Positions 1 through 8,887 of a stretch of DNA of 39,962 bases are shown here, one piece after another. The stretch covers positions 1 through 39,962 of the forward strand of contig CALFRK010000160.1 of NCBI GenBank assembly GCA_937919625.1, read 5' to 3'. A model generated the notes under the pieces. The model was not told where the DNA came from, made no database searches, and saw only the letters and a list, made by a program, of their open reading frames with translations. The translations under genes and the position numbers were made by a program. The stretch's first letter is position 1. The number at the start of each line of letters is the position of its first letter. Source of the stretch: an uncultured Ilumatobacter sp. GTDB lineage: Bacteria; Actinomycetota; Acidimicrobiia; Acidimicrobiales; Ilumatobacteraceae.

Positions 1-1
1 T

Positions 2-1249
2 CCGACGTCACCTCGGCCCGTACCCGTCAACACGTGGGAGGCGGTCTACTTCGATCATGACTTCGACACCTTGTGCCGGCTCGCCGATCGTGCGGCTCAG
101 GTCGGCATCGAGCGGTTCGTCCTCGACGACGGCTGGTTCGGGAGCCGCCGCAACGACACCAGCGGGCTCGGAGACTGGTGGGTCTCGCCGGACGCTCATC
201 CCGACGGGCTGGGTCCGCTGATCGAACACGTCACTGCGCTCGGCATGCAGTTCGGGATCTGGGTCGAACCGGAGATGGTCAACCCGGACAGCGACCTGTA
301 CCGAGCCCACCCGGAGTGGGCACTCGTCACCGACGGGTACGAGCCCGTGTTGGCGCGCCACCAACTCGTGCTCGACCTCGCCCGACCGGCCGCGTTCGAG
401 CACGTGCTCGGGCAACTCGACGCGTTGTTGAGCGACCACGACATCTCGTACCTGAAGTGGGACATGAACCGCGATCACATCGGGGGCAGCGGTCACACCG
501 GGGCGGCGGGAACGCACGCCCAGACGTTGGCGCTGTACCGCCTGCTCGACGAGCTGCGAGGGCGCCATCCGGGCGTCGAGATCGAGAGCTGTTCGTCCGG
601 CGGGGCGCGCATCGATCATGCGATCCTGCAACGCACCGAGCGGGTGTGGACCAGCGACTGCAACGATGCACTCGAGCGCCAGACGATCCAGCGCGGGGCC
701 TCGATGCTGATCCCTCCGGAACTGATGGGCGCCCACATCGGCCCACCCCGCTCGCACACCACGGGTCGCAGCCACCGGCTCGCGTTCCGAGCGGCCACTG
801 CCATGTTCGGGCACCTCGGTGTCGAGTGGAACCTGCTGTCGCTGACCGAACCCGAACTCGGTCTGCTCGGCGAATCGATCGCCCTGCACCGTCGGTTCCG
901 TCCCTTGTTGCACGGCGGCGATGCGGTGCGGTTCGACACCGACGACGCCTACTGCGCCCACGGCGTGTACGCCACCGATCGTTCCGAAGCGCTGATCAGC
1001 TTCGCCGTCTTGGCGACCGCCCTCAGCCTGACTCCTCCGCCACTGCGGCTGCCCGGGCTCGATCCGAACCGCCGGTACCGGGTCGAACACCTCGCGCTGC
1101 CAGGCGAAGGGCCCGGACCGAACCGCACGCTGCCGGCCTGGATGGCGGAGGGCGTCACGATGACCGGCGTCGAGTTGGAGCGGGTCGGGATGCAACTGCC
1201 GGCGCTGCACCCGGAATCGGCGATGATCCTGCACATCACGGCGTCGTAG
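2..1249 (+). CDS. Alpha-galactosidase, GH36 family (5' end outside window)
   Basis: The gene enters from the left edge already in frame, so only the C-terminal 415 residues are present. The reading frame opens with a segment ending NTWEAVYFD, typical of the start of the GH36 catalytic barrel. The KWD motif (nucleophile Asp codon at 461-463) is followed by SCSSGGARID and by WTSDCND, whose Asp (codon 656-658) is the expected acid/base. Family knowledge: retaining hydrolysis of alpha-1,6-galactosides such as melibiose and raffinose, usually cytoplasmic. A small C-terminal beta domain finishes the protein. The next gene, 108 bp downstream on the same strand, is a sugar-type ABC ATPase, which supports an oligosaccharide-use locus. 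The family is secure; the exact substrate is inferred. Confidence 0.93.
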   Translation, partial: PTSPRPVPVNTWEAVYFDHDFDTLCRLADRAAQVGIERFVLDDGWFGSRRNDTSGLGDWWVSPDAHPDGLGPLIEHVTALGMQFGIWVEPEMVNPDSDLYRAHPEWALVTDGYEPVLARHQLVLDLARPAAFEHVLGQLDALLSDHDISYLKWDMNRDHIGGSGHTGAAGTHAQTLALYRLLDELRGRHPGVEIESCSSGGARIDHAILQRTERVWTSDCNDALERQTIQRGASMLIPPELMGAHIGPPRSHTTGRSHRLAFRAATAMFGHLGVEWNLLSLTEPELGLLGESIALHRRFRPLLHGGDAVRFDTDDAYCAHGVYATDRSEALISFAVLATALSLTPPPLRLPGLDPNRRYRVEHLALPGEGPGPNRTLPAWMAEGVTMTGVELERVGMQLPALHPESAMILHITAS

Positions 1250-1357
1250 CCGACTCGGTCGCCGGCTTGTGGTGCACAGCCGTCGGGCCGTCTACCATGG
1301 TCGCAAACCCGCCGCCGTTCGCCAGTTCGGCCACAGCTTCGTACTCGAGGAGTCGCC

Positions 1358-2527
1358 ATGGCAACCGTCGTACTCGACAACGTCAACAAGATCTACGAAA
1401 ACGGCTTCCACGCCATTCACGACCTGAGCCTCGTGATCGAGGACAGTGAATTCCTGGTGCTGGTCGGACCGTCCGGCTGCGGCAAGTCCACCGCGTTGCG
1501 GATGGTCGCCGGACTGGAAACGATCACGAGCGGCGAGATGCGGATCGGCGACCGGCTGGTGAACGATGTCGAGCCCAAGGACCGCGACATCGCGATGGTG
1601 TTCCAGAACTACGCCCTGTATCCGCACATGTCGGTGTACGACAACATCGGGTTCGCCCTGAAGCTGGCGAAGGTCCCCAAGGACGAGATCGACGAGCGGG
1701 TCCGCAAGGCCGCCGAGATCCTCGAGTTGACGAGCAACCTGGATCGCAAGCCCGGTCAGCTGTCGGGCGGTCAGCGTCAGCGGGTGGCGATGGGCCGGGC
1801 GATCGTGCGCCAGCCGGCTGCCTTCTTGATGGACGAACCGCTCTCGAACCTCGACGCCAAGCTGCGTGTCCAGATGCGGGCCGAGATCGCCGGCATCCAA
1901 CGCGACCTCGGCGTCACGACGCTGTATGTCACCCACGATCAGGTCGAGGCGATGACCATGGGCGACCGTGTGGCCGTGATCAAGGACGGCTATCTCCAGC
2001 AGGTCGACACACCCCAGAACCTGTACGACCGCCCGAACAACATCTTCGTGGCGGCGTTCATCGGATCACCCTCGATGAACCTGTACGAGTCGACGATCAC
2101 GTTCGGGGAGGGATCGGGCAGTGTCACGATCGGCTCCCAGACACTCGCTCTCGCCCCCGAGTCGCTCGCAGCCCGCCCGGCACTCGCCGGCTACAACGGT
2201 GCGCGCGTTGCGATCGGTGTTCGGCCGGAGGACTTCGAGGACGCCGACCTCGCCCCCGACCACCCGCACGATCGCACCCTCGATGCACCGGTGACGCTGC
2301 TCGAGTCGCTCGGCTCGGAGATCATGGCGCACTTCACGTTGGACGCTCCCTTCGTCGAGTCCGGCGACCCCGATGCCGCCAAGCAGGACATCAGTGTCAG
2401 CCCCGCCGCCGTCGGGCGGTTCGGCCCCCGATCGCAGGTGCGTACCGGGGAGACCGCCAAGATCGCCGTGTCGACCGAGAACCTGCACTTCTTCGACCTC
2501 GACACGCGCCAAGCCATCTGGGACTGA
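1358..2527 (+). CDS. Carbohydrate ABC transporter ATP-binding protein (MalK/UgpC/MsmK type)
   Basis: This 389-aa ATPase energises a sugar or glycerophosphodiester importer. All nucleotide-binding motifs are visible: Walker [10 protein letters not shown] (37-45), Q-loop [10 protein letters not shown] (83-92), signature LSGGQRQR (135-142), Walker B FLMDEP followed by the D-loop SNLDAKLR, and H-loop YVTHDQ (190-195). The last 150 residues form the TOBE-type regulatory domain usual in this group. The start is ATG at 1358 with GAGGAG at 1347-1352. No permease or binding-protein gene is adjacent, so this may be a shared ATPase serving several importers, as known for MsmK/MsiK. That is inference, favoured by the alpha-galactosidase upstream. 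Confidence 0.93.
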   Translation: MATVVLDNVNKIYENGFHAIHDLSLVIEDSEFLVLVGPSGCGKSTALRMVAGLETITSGEMRIGDRLVNDVEPKDRDIAMVFQNYALYPHMSVYDNIGFALKLAKVPKDEIDERVRKAAEILELTSNLDRKPGQLSGGQRQRVAMGRAIVRQPAAFLMDEPLSNLDAKLRVQMRAEIAGIQRDLGVTTLYVTHDQVEAMTMGDRVAVIKDGYLQQVDTPQNLYDRPNNIFVAAFIGSPSMNLYESTITFGEGSGSVTIGSQTLALAPESLAARPALAGYNGARVAIGVRPEDFEDADLAPDHPHDRTLDAPVTLLESLGSEIMAHFTLDAPFVESGDPDAAKQDISVSPAAVGRFGPRSQVRTGETAKIAVSTENLHFFDLDTRQAIWD

Positions 2528-2560
2528 GGCGCGACCACCCTGGTTCGGCGCCGGCGCTTG

Positions 2561-3478
2561 CTACGCGAGGCGGATGACGACGAGCCTGTTGTCGGCTCGC
2601 GACAGGTCGAGGTCGCCGCGCCGCCTGACGGCACGGCGGCGGCCGACGGCGTGCGCCTCGATCGGCACGACCTGATCGGAGCACTGCACCAGGCCTTTGG
2701 CCCGGATCACGTCGGTGGGCAGCCCGACGAGCAGGTGCTCGAGTTCGGCGAGGGTCGCAGCGCCGACGTCGACGATCGACGTCTCGTACCGCCCGACCGG
2801 CGCCGCGCGATGACGGTTCGTGCCTGGCACCATCCGTGGGAGGACCGTTCGTGAGGGATCCGTTCGTGGTGGATCGAGTCCGAGCACGACGTCGGCGTCG
2901 ATCACACCGTTGATCACCTCGATGATCGGGGCCGTCGTGATAGACCGGATCAGCGATCGGGCGGCGGCACCGCCATCGGCAGCGAGATCGGCCTTTGTCG
3001 ACAGCACGAGGTCGGCGGACGCGAGTTGGGCGGCGATCGTGTCGCCGATGTAGTCGCGATCGGCAAGCTCGACGATCTGGTCGGTGTCGGCGACCACCAC
3101 GATGCCGTCCAGTCGGAAGCCGGCGGTGTTCGCCCACGGAGCGACCCTGGCAGGCTCCCCCACCCCGCTGAGCTCCATCAGCACGTGGTCCGGCGGCTCC
3201 GGCATGGCGCGGATCTGCTCGAGCGTCTGGGCGAAGTCGTCGGCGATCGCGCAGCACACGCAGCCGTTGGTCAGCGACAGGGTGGTACCGACGTGGTCGG
3301 CGATCAGCGCGGCATCGACATTGATCGCAGCGACGTCGTTCACCAACGCCACCAGCCGTCGTCCGAGGGGGTTGCGAACGACGTGATTGACGACCGTGGT
3401 CTTACCGGCCCCGAGGTAGCCGCCGAGCAGCGTGAACGGCACCCGATGGCCGTTCCACAACCCACCGGAGGGGGTCAC
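2561..3478 (-). CDS. CobW/COG0523-family GTP-binding metallochaperone
   Basis: The 305-aa protein has a Walker A GGYLGAGKT (19-27) and the hallmark metal-binding motif CVCC (73-76), which define COG0523 G3E GTPases (CobW, ZNG1, YeiR, nitrile hydratase activators). These proteins use GTP hydrolysis to deliver metals such as zinc or cobalt to client enzymes. I place the start at GTG 3478 because it overlaps the stop of the upstream amidohydrolase gene by 4 bp (GTGA), and there is no ATG between there and the Walker motif. The coupling suggests the two proteins are co-translated, and the metal-dependent amidohydrolase is a candidate client; that is inference. It converges with the ABC ATPase across 33 bp. 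Confidence 0.9.
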   Translation of the reverse strand: MTPSGGLWNGHRVPFTLLGGYLGAGKTTVVNHVVRNPLGRRLVALVNDVAAINVDAALIADHVGTTLSLTNGCVCCAIADDFAQTLEQIRAMPEPPDHVLMELSGVGEPARVAPWANTAGFRLDGIVVVADTDQIVELADRDYIGDTIAAQLASADLVLSTKADLAADGGAAARSLIRSITTAPIIEVINGVIDADVVLGLDPPRTDPSRTVLPRMVPGTNRHRAAPVGRYETSIVDVGAATLAELEHLLVGLPTDVIRAKGLVQCSDQVVPIEAHAVGRRRAVRRRGDLDLSRADNRLVVIRLA

Positions 3479-5145
3479 GCCGGAGGTCCGGTGATCTCGC
3501 CGCCGACCACGGTGCCACGGACCTCGATGTCCTTGAGGGCGATCGGGTCGACGTCGTACGGATCCTCGCCGAGCGCCACGAAGTCGGCCAGCTTGCCGGC
3601 CTCGATCGTGCCGATCTCGTGGTCCATTCGCAGCTGGTGGGCGGCGTCGACGGTGACGGCTCGCAGCGCCCGGTCGACCGAGATCCGCTCGTCGGGGCCG
3701 AGCACATCGCCCGAGGCGGTGACACGGTTCACGGCACACCACATCGTGTGCAGGCTGCCGAGCGGCGTGACCGAGGCGTCGGAGTGCACGCTGTATCGCA
3801 CGCCCTCTCGATCAGCGGTGGAACAGGCATCCATGCGGGCCGCCCGATCGGGTCCGACCGTGATCGAACGGTGCTGGTCACCCCAGTAGAAGATGTGATT
3901 CGAGAAGATGTTGGCGTTCATCCCCAACCGCGCCATCCGCCGGTACTGGGCGGCGGTCGTGAGTTGGGTGTGCTGAGCGGTGTGGCGGTGGTCGAGCCAG
4001 CTGTGGGATGCGATCGCCGCCTCGGCCGTGTCGAGCAGCAGATCGACCGCCTGATCGCCATTGACGTGGGTGTGCACCGTCACGTGGTGGCGATGGAAGG
4101 CATCGAACCAGGCGGAGAACTGCTCGGGCTCGATCAGCCAGATCCCGTTCGGACGTTGCGTGCCATCGGGATGCGGCAGGTAGCCAGGCGCGTTGAGACG
4201 CGCCGTGAAGCCCTGGATCGACCCGTCGAGCACCATCTTCACCACTCCGAACCTGGCCCTCGGCGTTGATCGGGCTCGGATCGCGACCGTGTGCTGGGCG
4301 ATTTCGTCGGGTGTTCCCGGTTGGCCGCGGGCCGGGTTGAGGAGCGCAACCAGCCGTGCCGGAAAACCGTCGACTGCTGCGGCGTCGGTCCACAGGGCGA
4401 GTTCGTCGTCGGTGCTCAGTCGCGTCGCACCCAGTTCGGTCACCGTGGTGCAGCCGACCACCCGGGCCATGTCGGCGAATCGGCGCAGCGAAGCGGGGTC
4501 GGCGAGCACCTCCCACAACGCCAGCATCTCGCGGCGAGCCAGCGACATCGCCGGCGGCTCCTGCAGCTCGCCGATCGGTCGCCCGTCGCCCCCGACCGGC
4601 ACGCCCTCGACATCGCACCCGTCGGCGAACCCTTCACGTTCCATCAACGCCGTGTTGACCGTGATCAGGTGCAAGCTGGCGTGGATCACACAGATCGGTC
4701 GAGTTTCCGAAACGACGTCGAGGTGATGGGCAGCGAGCCGCTCGCCCGGGAAGTAGATCGGATCGAATCCCCACACGGTCAGCGACTCGGTCGGATCGTC
4801 GAGCTCGGCATCGAGTCGACGCAGCAGGTCGATCAACTCGTCGAAGGTCTGGCAGCCCTTGCGCAGTTCACCGTCAGGCCCCAGGCGTGGGAAGTACCCG
4901 GCGTACTCCCATGCCCAGATCGCTCCCTCCAGCGAATGCGAATGGGCCTCGACGAAACCGGGCAGGAGGACCGAGTCGGCGAACGTGTCGTCGACGGGGA
5001 GCGGCCCCCAGGCGGCACGCATCTGCTCGACGCTGCCGACTCCCAGGATCACGCCATCGCGAACCGCCACCGCTTCTGCGGTCGGTACGGCGTGATCGAG
5101 CGTGACGACCCGCCGAGCACGATGGATGATCCCCGGTTGCGACAT
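3475..5145 (-). CDS. Amidohydrolase, YtcJ-like (COG1574)
   Basis: A 556-aa metal-dependent hydrolase. Visible metal-centre features are HSH (68-70) after a GFVEA segment, a candidate carboxylated lysine in VVKMVLDGS (Lys303), HTHVNGD (358-364), His392 and the HSDASVTPLG segment with Asp456. The N- and C-terminal strands form the composite beta-sandwich of the superfamily, with the final ALGEDPYDVDP region typical of COG1574. Members hydrolyse amide or formamide-like bonds, but few have known substrates, so I give none. The start is ATG 5145; the open frame continues upstream, but that part is basic and low-complexity and would overlap the divergent transporter. It overlaps the CobW-family gene downstream by 4 bp. 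Confidence 0.9.
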   Translation of the reverse strand: MSQPGIIHRARRVVTLDHAVPTAEAVAVRDGVILGVGSVEQMRAAWGPLPVDDTFADSVLLPGFVEAHSHSLEGAIWAWEYAGYFPRLGPDGELRKGCQTFDELIDLLRRLDAELDDPTESLTVWGFDPIYFPGERLAAHHLDVVSETRPICVIHASLHLITVNTALMEREGFADGCDVEGVPVGGDGRPIGELQEPPAMSLARREMLALWEVLADPASLRRFADMARVVGCTTVTELGATRLSTDDELALWTDAAAVDGFPARLVALLNPARGQPGTPDEIAQHTVAIRARSTPRARFGVVKMVLDGSIQGFTARLNAPGYLPHPDGTQRPNGIWLIEPEQFSAWFDAFHRHHVTVHTHVNGDQAVDLLLDTAEAAIASHSWLDHRHTAQHTQLTTAAQYRRMARLGMNANIFSNHIFYWGDQHRSITVGPDRAARMDACSTADREGVRYSVHSDASVTPLGSLHTMWCAVNRVTASGDVLGPDERISVDRALRAVTVDAAHQLRMDHEIGTIEAGKLADFVALGEDPYDVDPIALKDIEVRGTVVGGEITGPPA

Positions 5146-5174
5146 GGAGCCAATCCTGCCACCACAATGGCCCG

Positions 5175-6392
5175 GTGGCAGAGGTCGAGAGCAGCAGCCT
5201 GCGGCGACGGCTGTACGGATTGGCCTTCGTCGACGAGTTCGGACCCGTGTATGCCGTCTACACCCTGTGGCTGAACGACAACGGTGTCTCGACATCGCAG
5301 TTGTCGACGATGTTCCTGGTGTGGGCGTTGGTCGCCCTGCTGTTGGAGATCCCGAGTGGCGCCCTCGCAGATCGGGTCGACCGCCGATTCCTTCTGGCCG
5401 CGGCGTTCCTGATTCGAGCCGTCGGCATCAGCATCTGGCTTGTCTGGCCGACCTTCGCCGGGGCGCTGATCGGTGCATCCCTGTGGGCCGTCCACAGCGC
5501 GTTGGCGAGCGGAGCGTGGGAGGCGATGATCCACGACGAGCTGACGGCGATCGGCGACGAGCGTCACTATCCGAAGGTGATGGCCAGAGTCAGCCAGTTC
5601 AGCCATCTCGGCGTCGCCCTCGGCACGATGTTGGGGGCCGGCCTGCTGCAACTCGACGTGGCGCTGACGACGCTCGGCTGGATCACGGTTGCCGCCCACG
5701 CCGGGTCGATCACACTGGTCGCCACGATGCCCGACGTGCGGTGGGTCACGATCGGCGGCGACCCTGACCAGTCCTGGTCGTATGCGGCGTGGTGGGCCAC
5801 GCTCCGCCAGGGTGTGGGCCAGGCCCGCCGGGTGCCACTCGTCGCCAAACTGATCATCGTCGGTGCCATGTTGGAGGGCCTGTTCCTGATCGACGAGTAC
5901 ATCCCGATCCTGACCCGCGAGCGTGGCGGAACCGACTCGAGCGCTCCGATCATCGTGTTCATCGTGTGGGCCGGGTTGCTGGGCGGTGGCGAACTCTCGG
6001 CACGCCGCCCGGGCCTGGCCGGCCGACGACTCGGCGCGATGGTGGTCATCGGGTCGGGCGTGATGTCGGCCGCCCTCCTTCTGGACGGAGTGTGGCCGCT
6101 GGCGCTGATCGCCCTTGGTTACGCCGGCCTGCAGTCCTCGTGGATCGCAACCGACGCCCGGATGCAGGAGCGGATCCCGTCCGCCACCAGGGCCACGGTG
6201 ACGAGCGTGCGAGGGTTCGGTTCGGCGAGCATCTCGATCGCAGCATTCGCGGTGGTCGGCCTGCTCTCGGACGGAGACGATCCGACACGGGGGCTGTTCG
6301 TGATCGTCGCTGCAACGGCCTTGGCCGGCCTCCTGATCATCCGCTGGCTTCCCGATCACCAGGGTGCGCACCCCACCCCGCCCCCCAAGTAG
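5175..6392 (+). CDS. MFS transporter
   Basis: A 405-aa major facilitator protein with about 12 hydrophobic segments. The loop between helices 2 and 3 reads ADRVDRRFLL, the charged A-motif of the superfamily, and LEIPSGALADR just before it is common in drug/metabolite exporters of this type. The start is GTG 5175, only 29 bp from the divergent amidohydrolase start, so both genes probably have very short leaders. The substrate cannot be read from sequence. The C-terminus runs directly into the tandem hairpin repeat at 6398. Confidence 0.87.
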   Translation: MAEVESSSLRRRLYGLAFVDEFGPVYAVYTLWLNDNGVSTSQLSTMFLVWALVALLLEIPSGALADRVDRRFLLAAAFLIRAVGISIWLVWPTFAGALIGASLWAVHSALASGAWEAMIHDELTAIGDERHYPKVMARVSQFSHLGVALGTMLGAGLLQLDVALTTLGWITVAAHAGSITLVATMPDVRWVTIGGDPDQSWSYAAWWATLRQGVGQARRVPLVAKLIIVGAMLEGLFLIDEYIPILTRERGGTDSSAPIIVFIVWAGLLGGGELSARRPGLAGRRLGAMVVIGSGVMSAALLLDGVWPLALIALGYAGLQSSWIATDARMQERIPSATRATVTSVRGFGSASISIAAFAVVGLLSDGDDPTRGLFVIVAATALAGLLIIRWLPDHQGAHPTPPPK

Positions 6393-6397
6393 CCCCT

Positions 6398-6543
6398 CGC
6401 CCTCGCCCACCTCGACAACAGCTGGCGCGATAACGACACCCTGCGTCCCCATCGCGCCAGCAGAACTCAGCGCCCTCGCCCACCTCGACAACAGCTGGCG
6501 CGATAACGACACCCTGCGTCCTCATCGCGCCGGCAGAACTGAG
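6398..6543. repeat. Two tandem copies of a 73-bp hairpin-bearing repeat
   Basis: Copies at 6398-6470 and 6471-6543 differ at only a few positions. Each contains an inverted repeat: arms GCTGGCGCGA at 6421-6430 and TCGCGCCAGC at 6452-6461 in copy one (perfect 10 bp), and 6494-6503 with 6525-6534 in copy two (one mismatch). The loop is 21 nt. The element lies between an MFS gene and the 3' end of a convergent regulator. Hairpins could act as a bidirectional terminator, mRNA stabiliser, or REP-like mobile repeat. No coding function is supported. Confidence 0.9.
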
Positions 6544-6559
6544 ACCCCGTGGGTGTCGG

Positions 6560-7288
6560 TCAGAAGGCGGTGGTGCAGAACGTGTCGCCGGCGGCGCGGC
6601 TGGATTCGGTGGTGACGTCGCCCAACACGCCGTCGGTGAGCCCACCCAGCATGCCGCGAACCATGCCGCGGTCGACGGCGCAGATGACGGGATGCTCGAT
6701 CGCTACGTCGCCGAACGGACAGTGATTGTTGATGATCCGGAGCTGGTCGTTGCGACCGTCCGCATGTGCAGCGAAACCGTGGGCCGTCAACGCGTCGGCC
6801 ACTGCCTGGATAGCCGAGCGCATTGAACGGTGTCCGTGCTCGAGAGCGTCGCCGTTGAGACCGACTGCCATCGCCCGCCCATATTCGGCACCGACCTCTT
6901 CCGCCATCTGCTCGGCGTCGGCAGCAGGCAGCCGGGTGAGTGCCCGCCCGAGCAGCGACAACACCAAGTCGTCGCTGCGAACGGGGAACTCGGTGATCGC
7001 ATCTGCGACGGCGCGATAGCGCTTTGACGGACGCCCCGCCCCGCCACCCGGCACCTTGCCGGTATGAACTTCGAGGTACCCGCCGGCAGCCAGCTTGTCG
7101 AGATGGTGGCGGGCGACGTTCGGGTGCACGCCGACCTCGTCGGCAACCGCCGCCGTGGTGACACCGAACTCGTTACCGGGCCGGTCGGCATGATCGCGAA
7201 CATAGAGATAGATGCTGCGCCGAGTGGGATCACCGAAGGCATCGGTGATCGCCGACACGGTGGCCGTGAACGCAGCGCTGGTGCCCAT
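6560..7288 (-). CDS. SufR-like winged-helix transcriptional regulator
   Basis: A 242-aa regulator starting at ATG 7288. The N-terminal 95 residues form a winged helix: AITDAFGDPTRRSIYLYV, then a helix-turn-helix including VADEVGVHPNVARHHLDKL, and a basic wing with GRPSKRY. The C-terminal sensor half carries Cys190 in NHCPFGD and Cys203 in HPVICAVDRG, a CX12C spacing like that of SufR-type Fe-S sensors, plus Cys238 near the end. It is transcribed divergently from an Mrp/ApbC Fe-S carrier gene 51 bp away, which supports an Fe-S sensing role. Without biochemical data it could instead be a general DeoR/ArsR-like regulator. The next Cys expected in SufR is not at the canonical spacing. Confidence 0.8.
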   Translation of the reverse strand: MGTSAAFTATVSAITDAFGDPTRRSIYLYVRDHADRPGNEFGVTTAAVADEVGVHPNVARHHLDKLAAGGYLEVHTGKVPGGGAGRPSKRYRAVADAITEFPVRSDDLVLSLLGRALTRLPAADAEQMAEEVGAEYGRAMAVGLNGDALEHGHRSMRSAIQAVADALTAHGFAAHADGRNDQLRIINNHCPFGDVAIEHPVICAVDRGMVRGMLGGLTDGVLGDVTTESSRAAGDTFCTTAF

Positions 7289-7295
7289 ATCGGGG

Positions 7296-7314
7296 ATTCT
7301 ACTATCCGCGTAGT
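7296..7314. promoter_or_regulatory. Divergent promoter and candidate operator between SufR-like regulator and mrp
   Basis: The 51-bp gap holds overlapping -10-like boxes: TACTAT on the plus strand (7300-7305) and TAGAAT on the minus strand (7301-7296). The short palindrome ACTA-N6-TAGT (7301-7314) covers both. One bound regulator could therefore control both genes. The arms are only 4 bp, so the operator call is tentative. Confidence 0.35.
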
Positions 7315-7339
7315 GCAAACCCTGGACGGCGTCGCCACA

Positions 7340-8494
7340 ATGGGTGGAATGGCAGTCACGAACGATGAACTCGTCGAAGCCCTCCGACCCGTTCAAGACC
7401 CCGAGTTGCACCGCTCGATCGTCGATCTCGGCATGCTGCGACGAGCCGAGCTCGACAGTACTGGTACCGCTCAAATCCTGGTGGCGCTCACGATCGCCGG
7501 ATGCCCGCTGCGCAACGAGATCCAAAATCGGGTTTCCGGGGCAATCGGCCACCTCGACGGCGTCAAAGCCGTGAACCTCGAATTCACGGTGATGACCGAT
7601 CAGGAGCGCCAAGACCTCCGCAAGGTTCTGCACGGCGACGCCGGCGCCAGCGCCGGTTCGCAACAGGCTCACGGTCATGCCGAAGGGCGAACGATTCCGT
7701 TCGCCCAGGCTGGCTCGAAGACGCGGCCACTACTGATCTCGTCGGGTAAAGGCGGTGTCGGCAAGTCGAGCGTTACGACCAACCTGGCCGTCGCACTCGC
7801 CCAGCAGGGCTACTCGGTCGGCATCGTCGATGCCGATATCTATGGCTTCTCGATACCACGAATGCTCGGCACCGATCGCCCGCCAACCGTGATCGACGAG
7901 ATGCTGATCCCGCCTGAGCAGTGGGGCGTGCGTTGTATCTCGATGGGCTTCTTCGCTCCCCCTGGCGAGGCCGTGATCTGGCGTGGCCCGATGCTGCACA
8001 AGGCGCTCGAACAGTTCCTCACCGATGTGTTCTGGGACGAGCCCGACTTTCTGCTGATCGACATGCCGCCCGGCACCGGCGATATCGCCCTCAGCCTCAG
8101 CCAGTACCTGCCGCGCGGCGAGGTGTACGTCATAACTACGCCACAGCCGGCGGCCCAAAAGGTCGCCCGAATGTCGGCGGCGATGGCCGAAAAGGTCAAC
8201 CTGCCGGTGAAGGGCATCATCGAGAACATGTCCTGGTTCACCGGCGACGACGGCAAACGCTACGAGATCTTCGGGTCTGGCGGCGGCCAAGAGCTGGCCG
8301 ACGAACTCGGCGTGCCGCTGCTCGGCCAACTCCCACTGGTGCCGGCGCTGCGCGAAGGCGGCGATGACGGACACCCGATCACTGCCGTCGATCCCGAAAG
8401 CGAGGCGGCCCGGCTGTTCCATACGATCGCCACCACGATCGCCGTCGACCTGAAGCCGAAGAAGATCTTCAGCCCGCAGCTGAAGATCATCTGA
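7340..8494 (+). CDS. mrp: Mrp/ApbC-family Fe-S cluster carrier ATPase
   Basis: A 384-aa protein with an N-terminal MIP18/DUF59 domain (about residues 5-88, with Cys55 in AGCPLRN), a variable His/Gly-rich linker, and a P-loop ATPase domain. The deviant Walker A reads SGKGGVGKSS (135-144); further on are DADIYGFS, IWRGPM and LLIDMPPGTGD, all diagnostic of Mrp/ApbC/NBP35. The family binds and transfers Fe-S clusters in the cytoplasm. The C-terminal CxxC that ligates the cluster in many homologues is absent; the segment after IENMSWF reads TGDDG. Start ATG 7340 is chosen; ATG 7349 is in frame and equally possible. Confidence 0.92.
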   Translation: MGGMAVTNDELVEALRPVQDPELHRSIVDLGMLRRAELDSTGTAQILVALTIAGCPLRNEIQNRVSGAIGHLDGVKAVNLEFTVMTDQERQDLRKVLHGDAGASAGSQQAHGHAEGRTIPFAQAGSKTRPLLISSGKGGVGKSSVTTNLAVALAQQGYSVGIVDADIYGFSIPRMLGTDRPPTVIDEMLIPPEQWGVRCISMGFFAPPGEAVIWRGPMLHKALEQFLTDVFWDEPDFLLIDMPPGTGDIALSLSQYLPRGEVYVITTPQPAAQKVARMSAAMAEKVNLPVKGIIENMSWFTGDDGKRYEIFGSGGGQELADELGVPLLGQLPLVPALREGGDDGHPITAVDPESEAARLFHTIATTIAVDLKPKKIFSPQLKII

Positions 8495-8521
8495 TACTCG
8501 AGGCGTGCCGGGGCGATCGCC

Positions 8522-8860
8522 GTGGAGATCGTGCCGCGATACAAGTTCGACCAGCTGGTCGCCAACGCCCTCGACGACTTGCCCGCCGAGCTGCTGCCGG
8601 TACTCGACAACGTTGTCGTGCACGTACACGACCGACATCCCGACGAGCCCGAACTCCTGGGTCTGTATGAGGGCACACCTCACACCGAACGCTGGGGCGA
8701 CGAGCTCCCCGATCAGATCTCGATCTTTCGGCACCCACTGTGCGAGATCTGCAGCGACCTCGACGAGCTGATCGCGGAGGTGTACGTCACGGTGATCCAC
8801 GAGGTCGCCCACGCCGCCGGCATCGACGACGAACGCCTCCACGAACTCGGCTGGGCCTGA
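8522..8860 (+). CDS. Small zincin-like metallopeptidase family protein
   Basis: A 112-aa protein starting at GTG 8522, 27 bp after mrp. The C-terminal HEVAHAAGIDDERLHELG (93-110) is the extended zincin-like motif (HExxHxxG plus a conserved DxxLHELG) of the minimal possible-zincin family found in many actinobacteria. ISIFRHP and LLGLYEG are further conserved pieces. The protein has no signal peptide and is probably cytoplasmic. Proteolytic activity is assumed from the motif; the biological substrate is unknown. Close spacing suggests cotranscription with mrp. Confidence 0.88.
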   Translation: MEIVPRYKFDQLVANALDDLPAELLPVLDNVVVHVHDRHPDEPELLGLYEGTPHTERWGDELPDQISIFRHPLCEICSDLDELIAEVYVTVIHEVAHAAGIDDERLHELGWA

Positions 8861-8887
8861 GTCAACGCCTAATCTGGCGGTCACCGA

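Noticed and set aside
5049-6512. Long open frame antisense to the MFS gene
   Set aside because: It is low-complexity, basic and His/Asp-rich without domains, and lies entirely over a well-supported transporter.
6398-6543. Two direct repeats as a CRISPR array
   Set aside because: The 73-bp units are contiguous with no spacers, and no cas genes are present.
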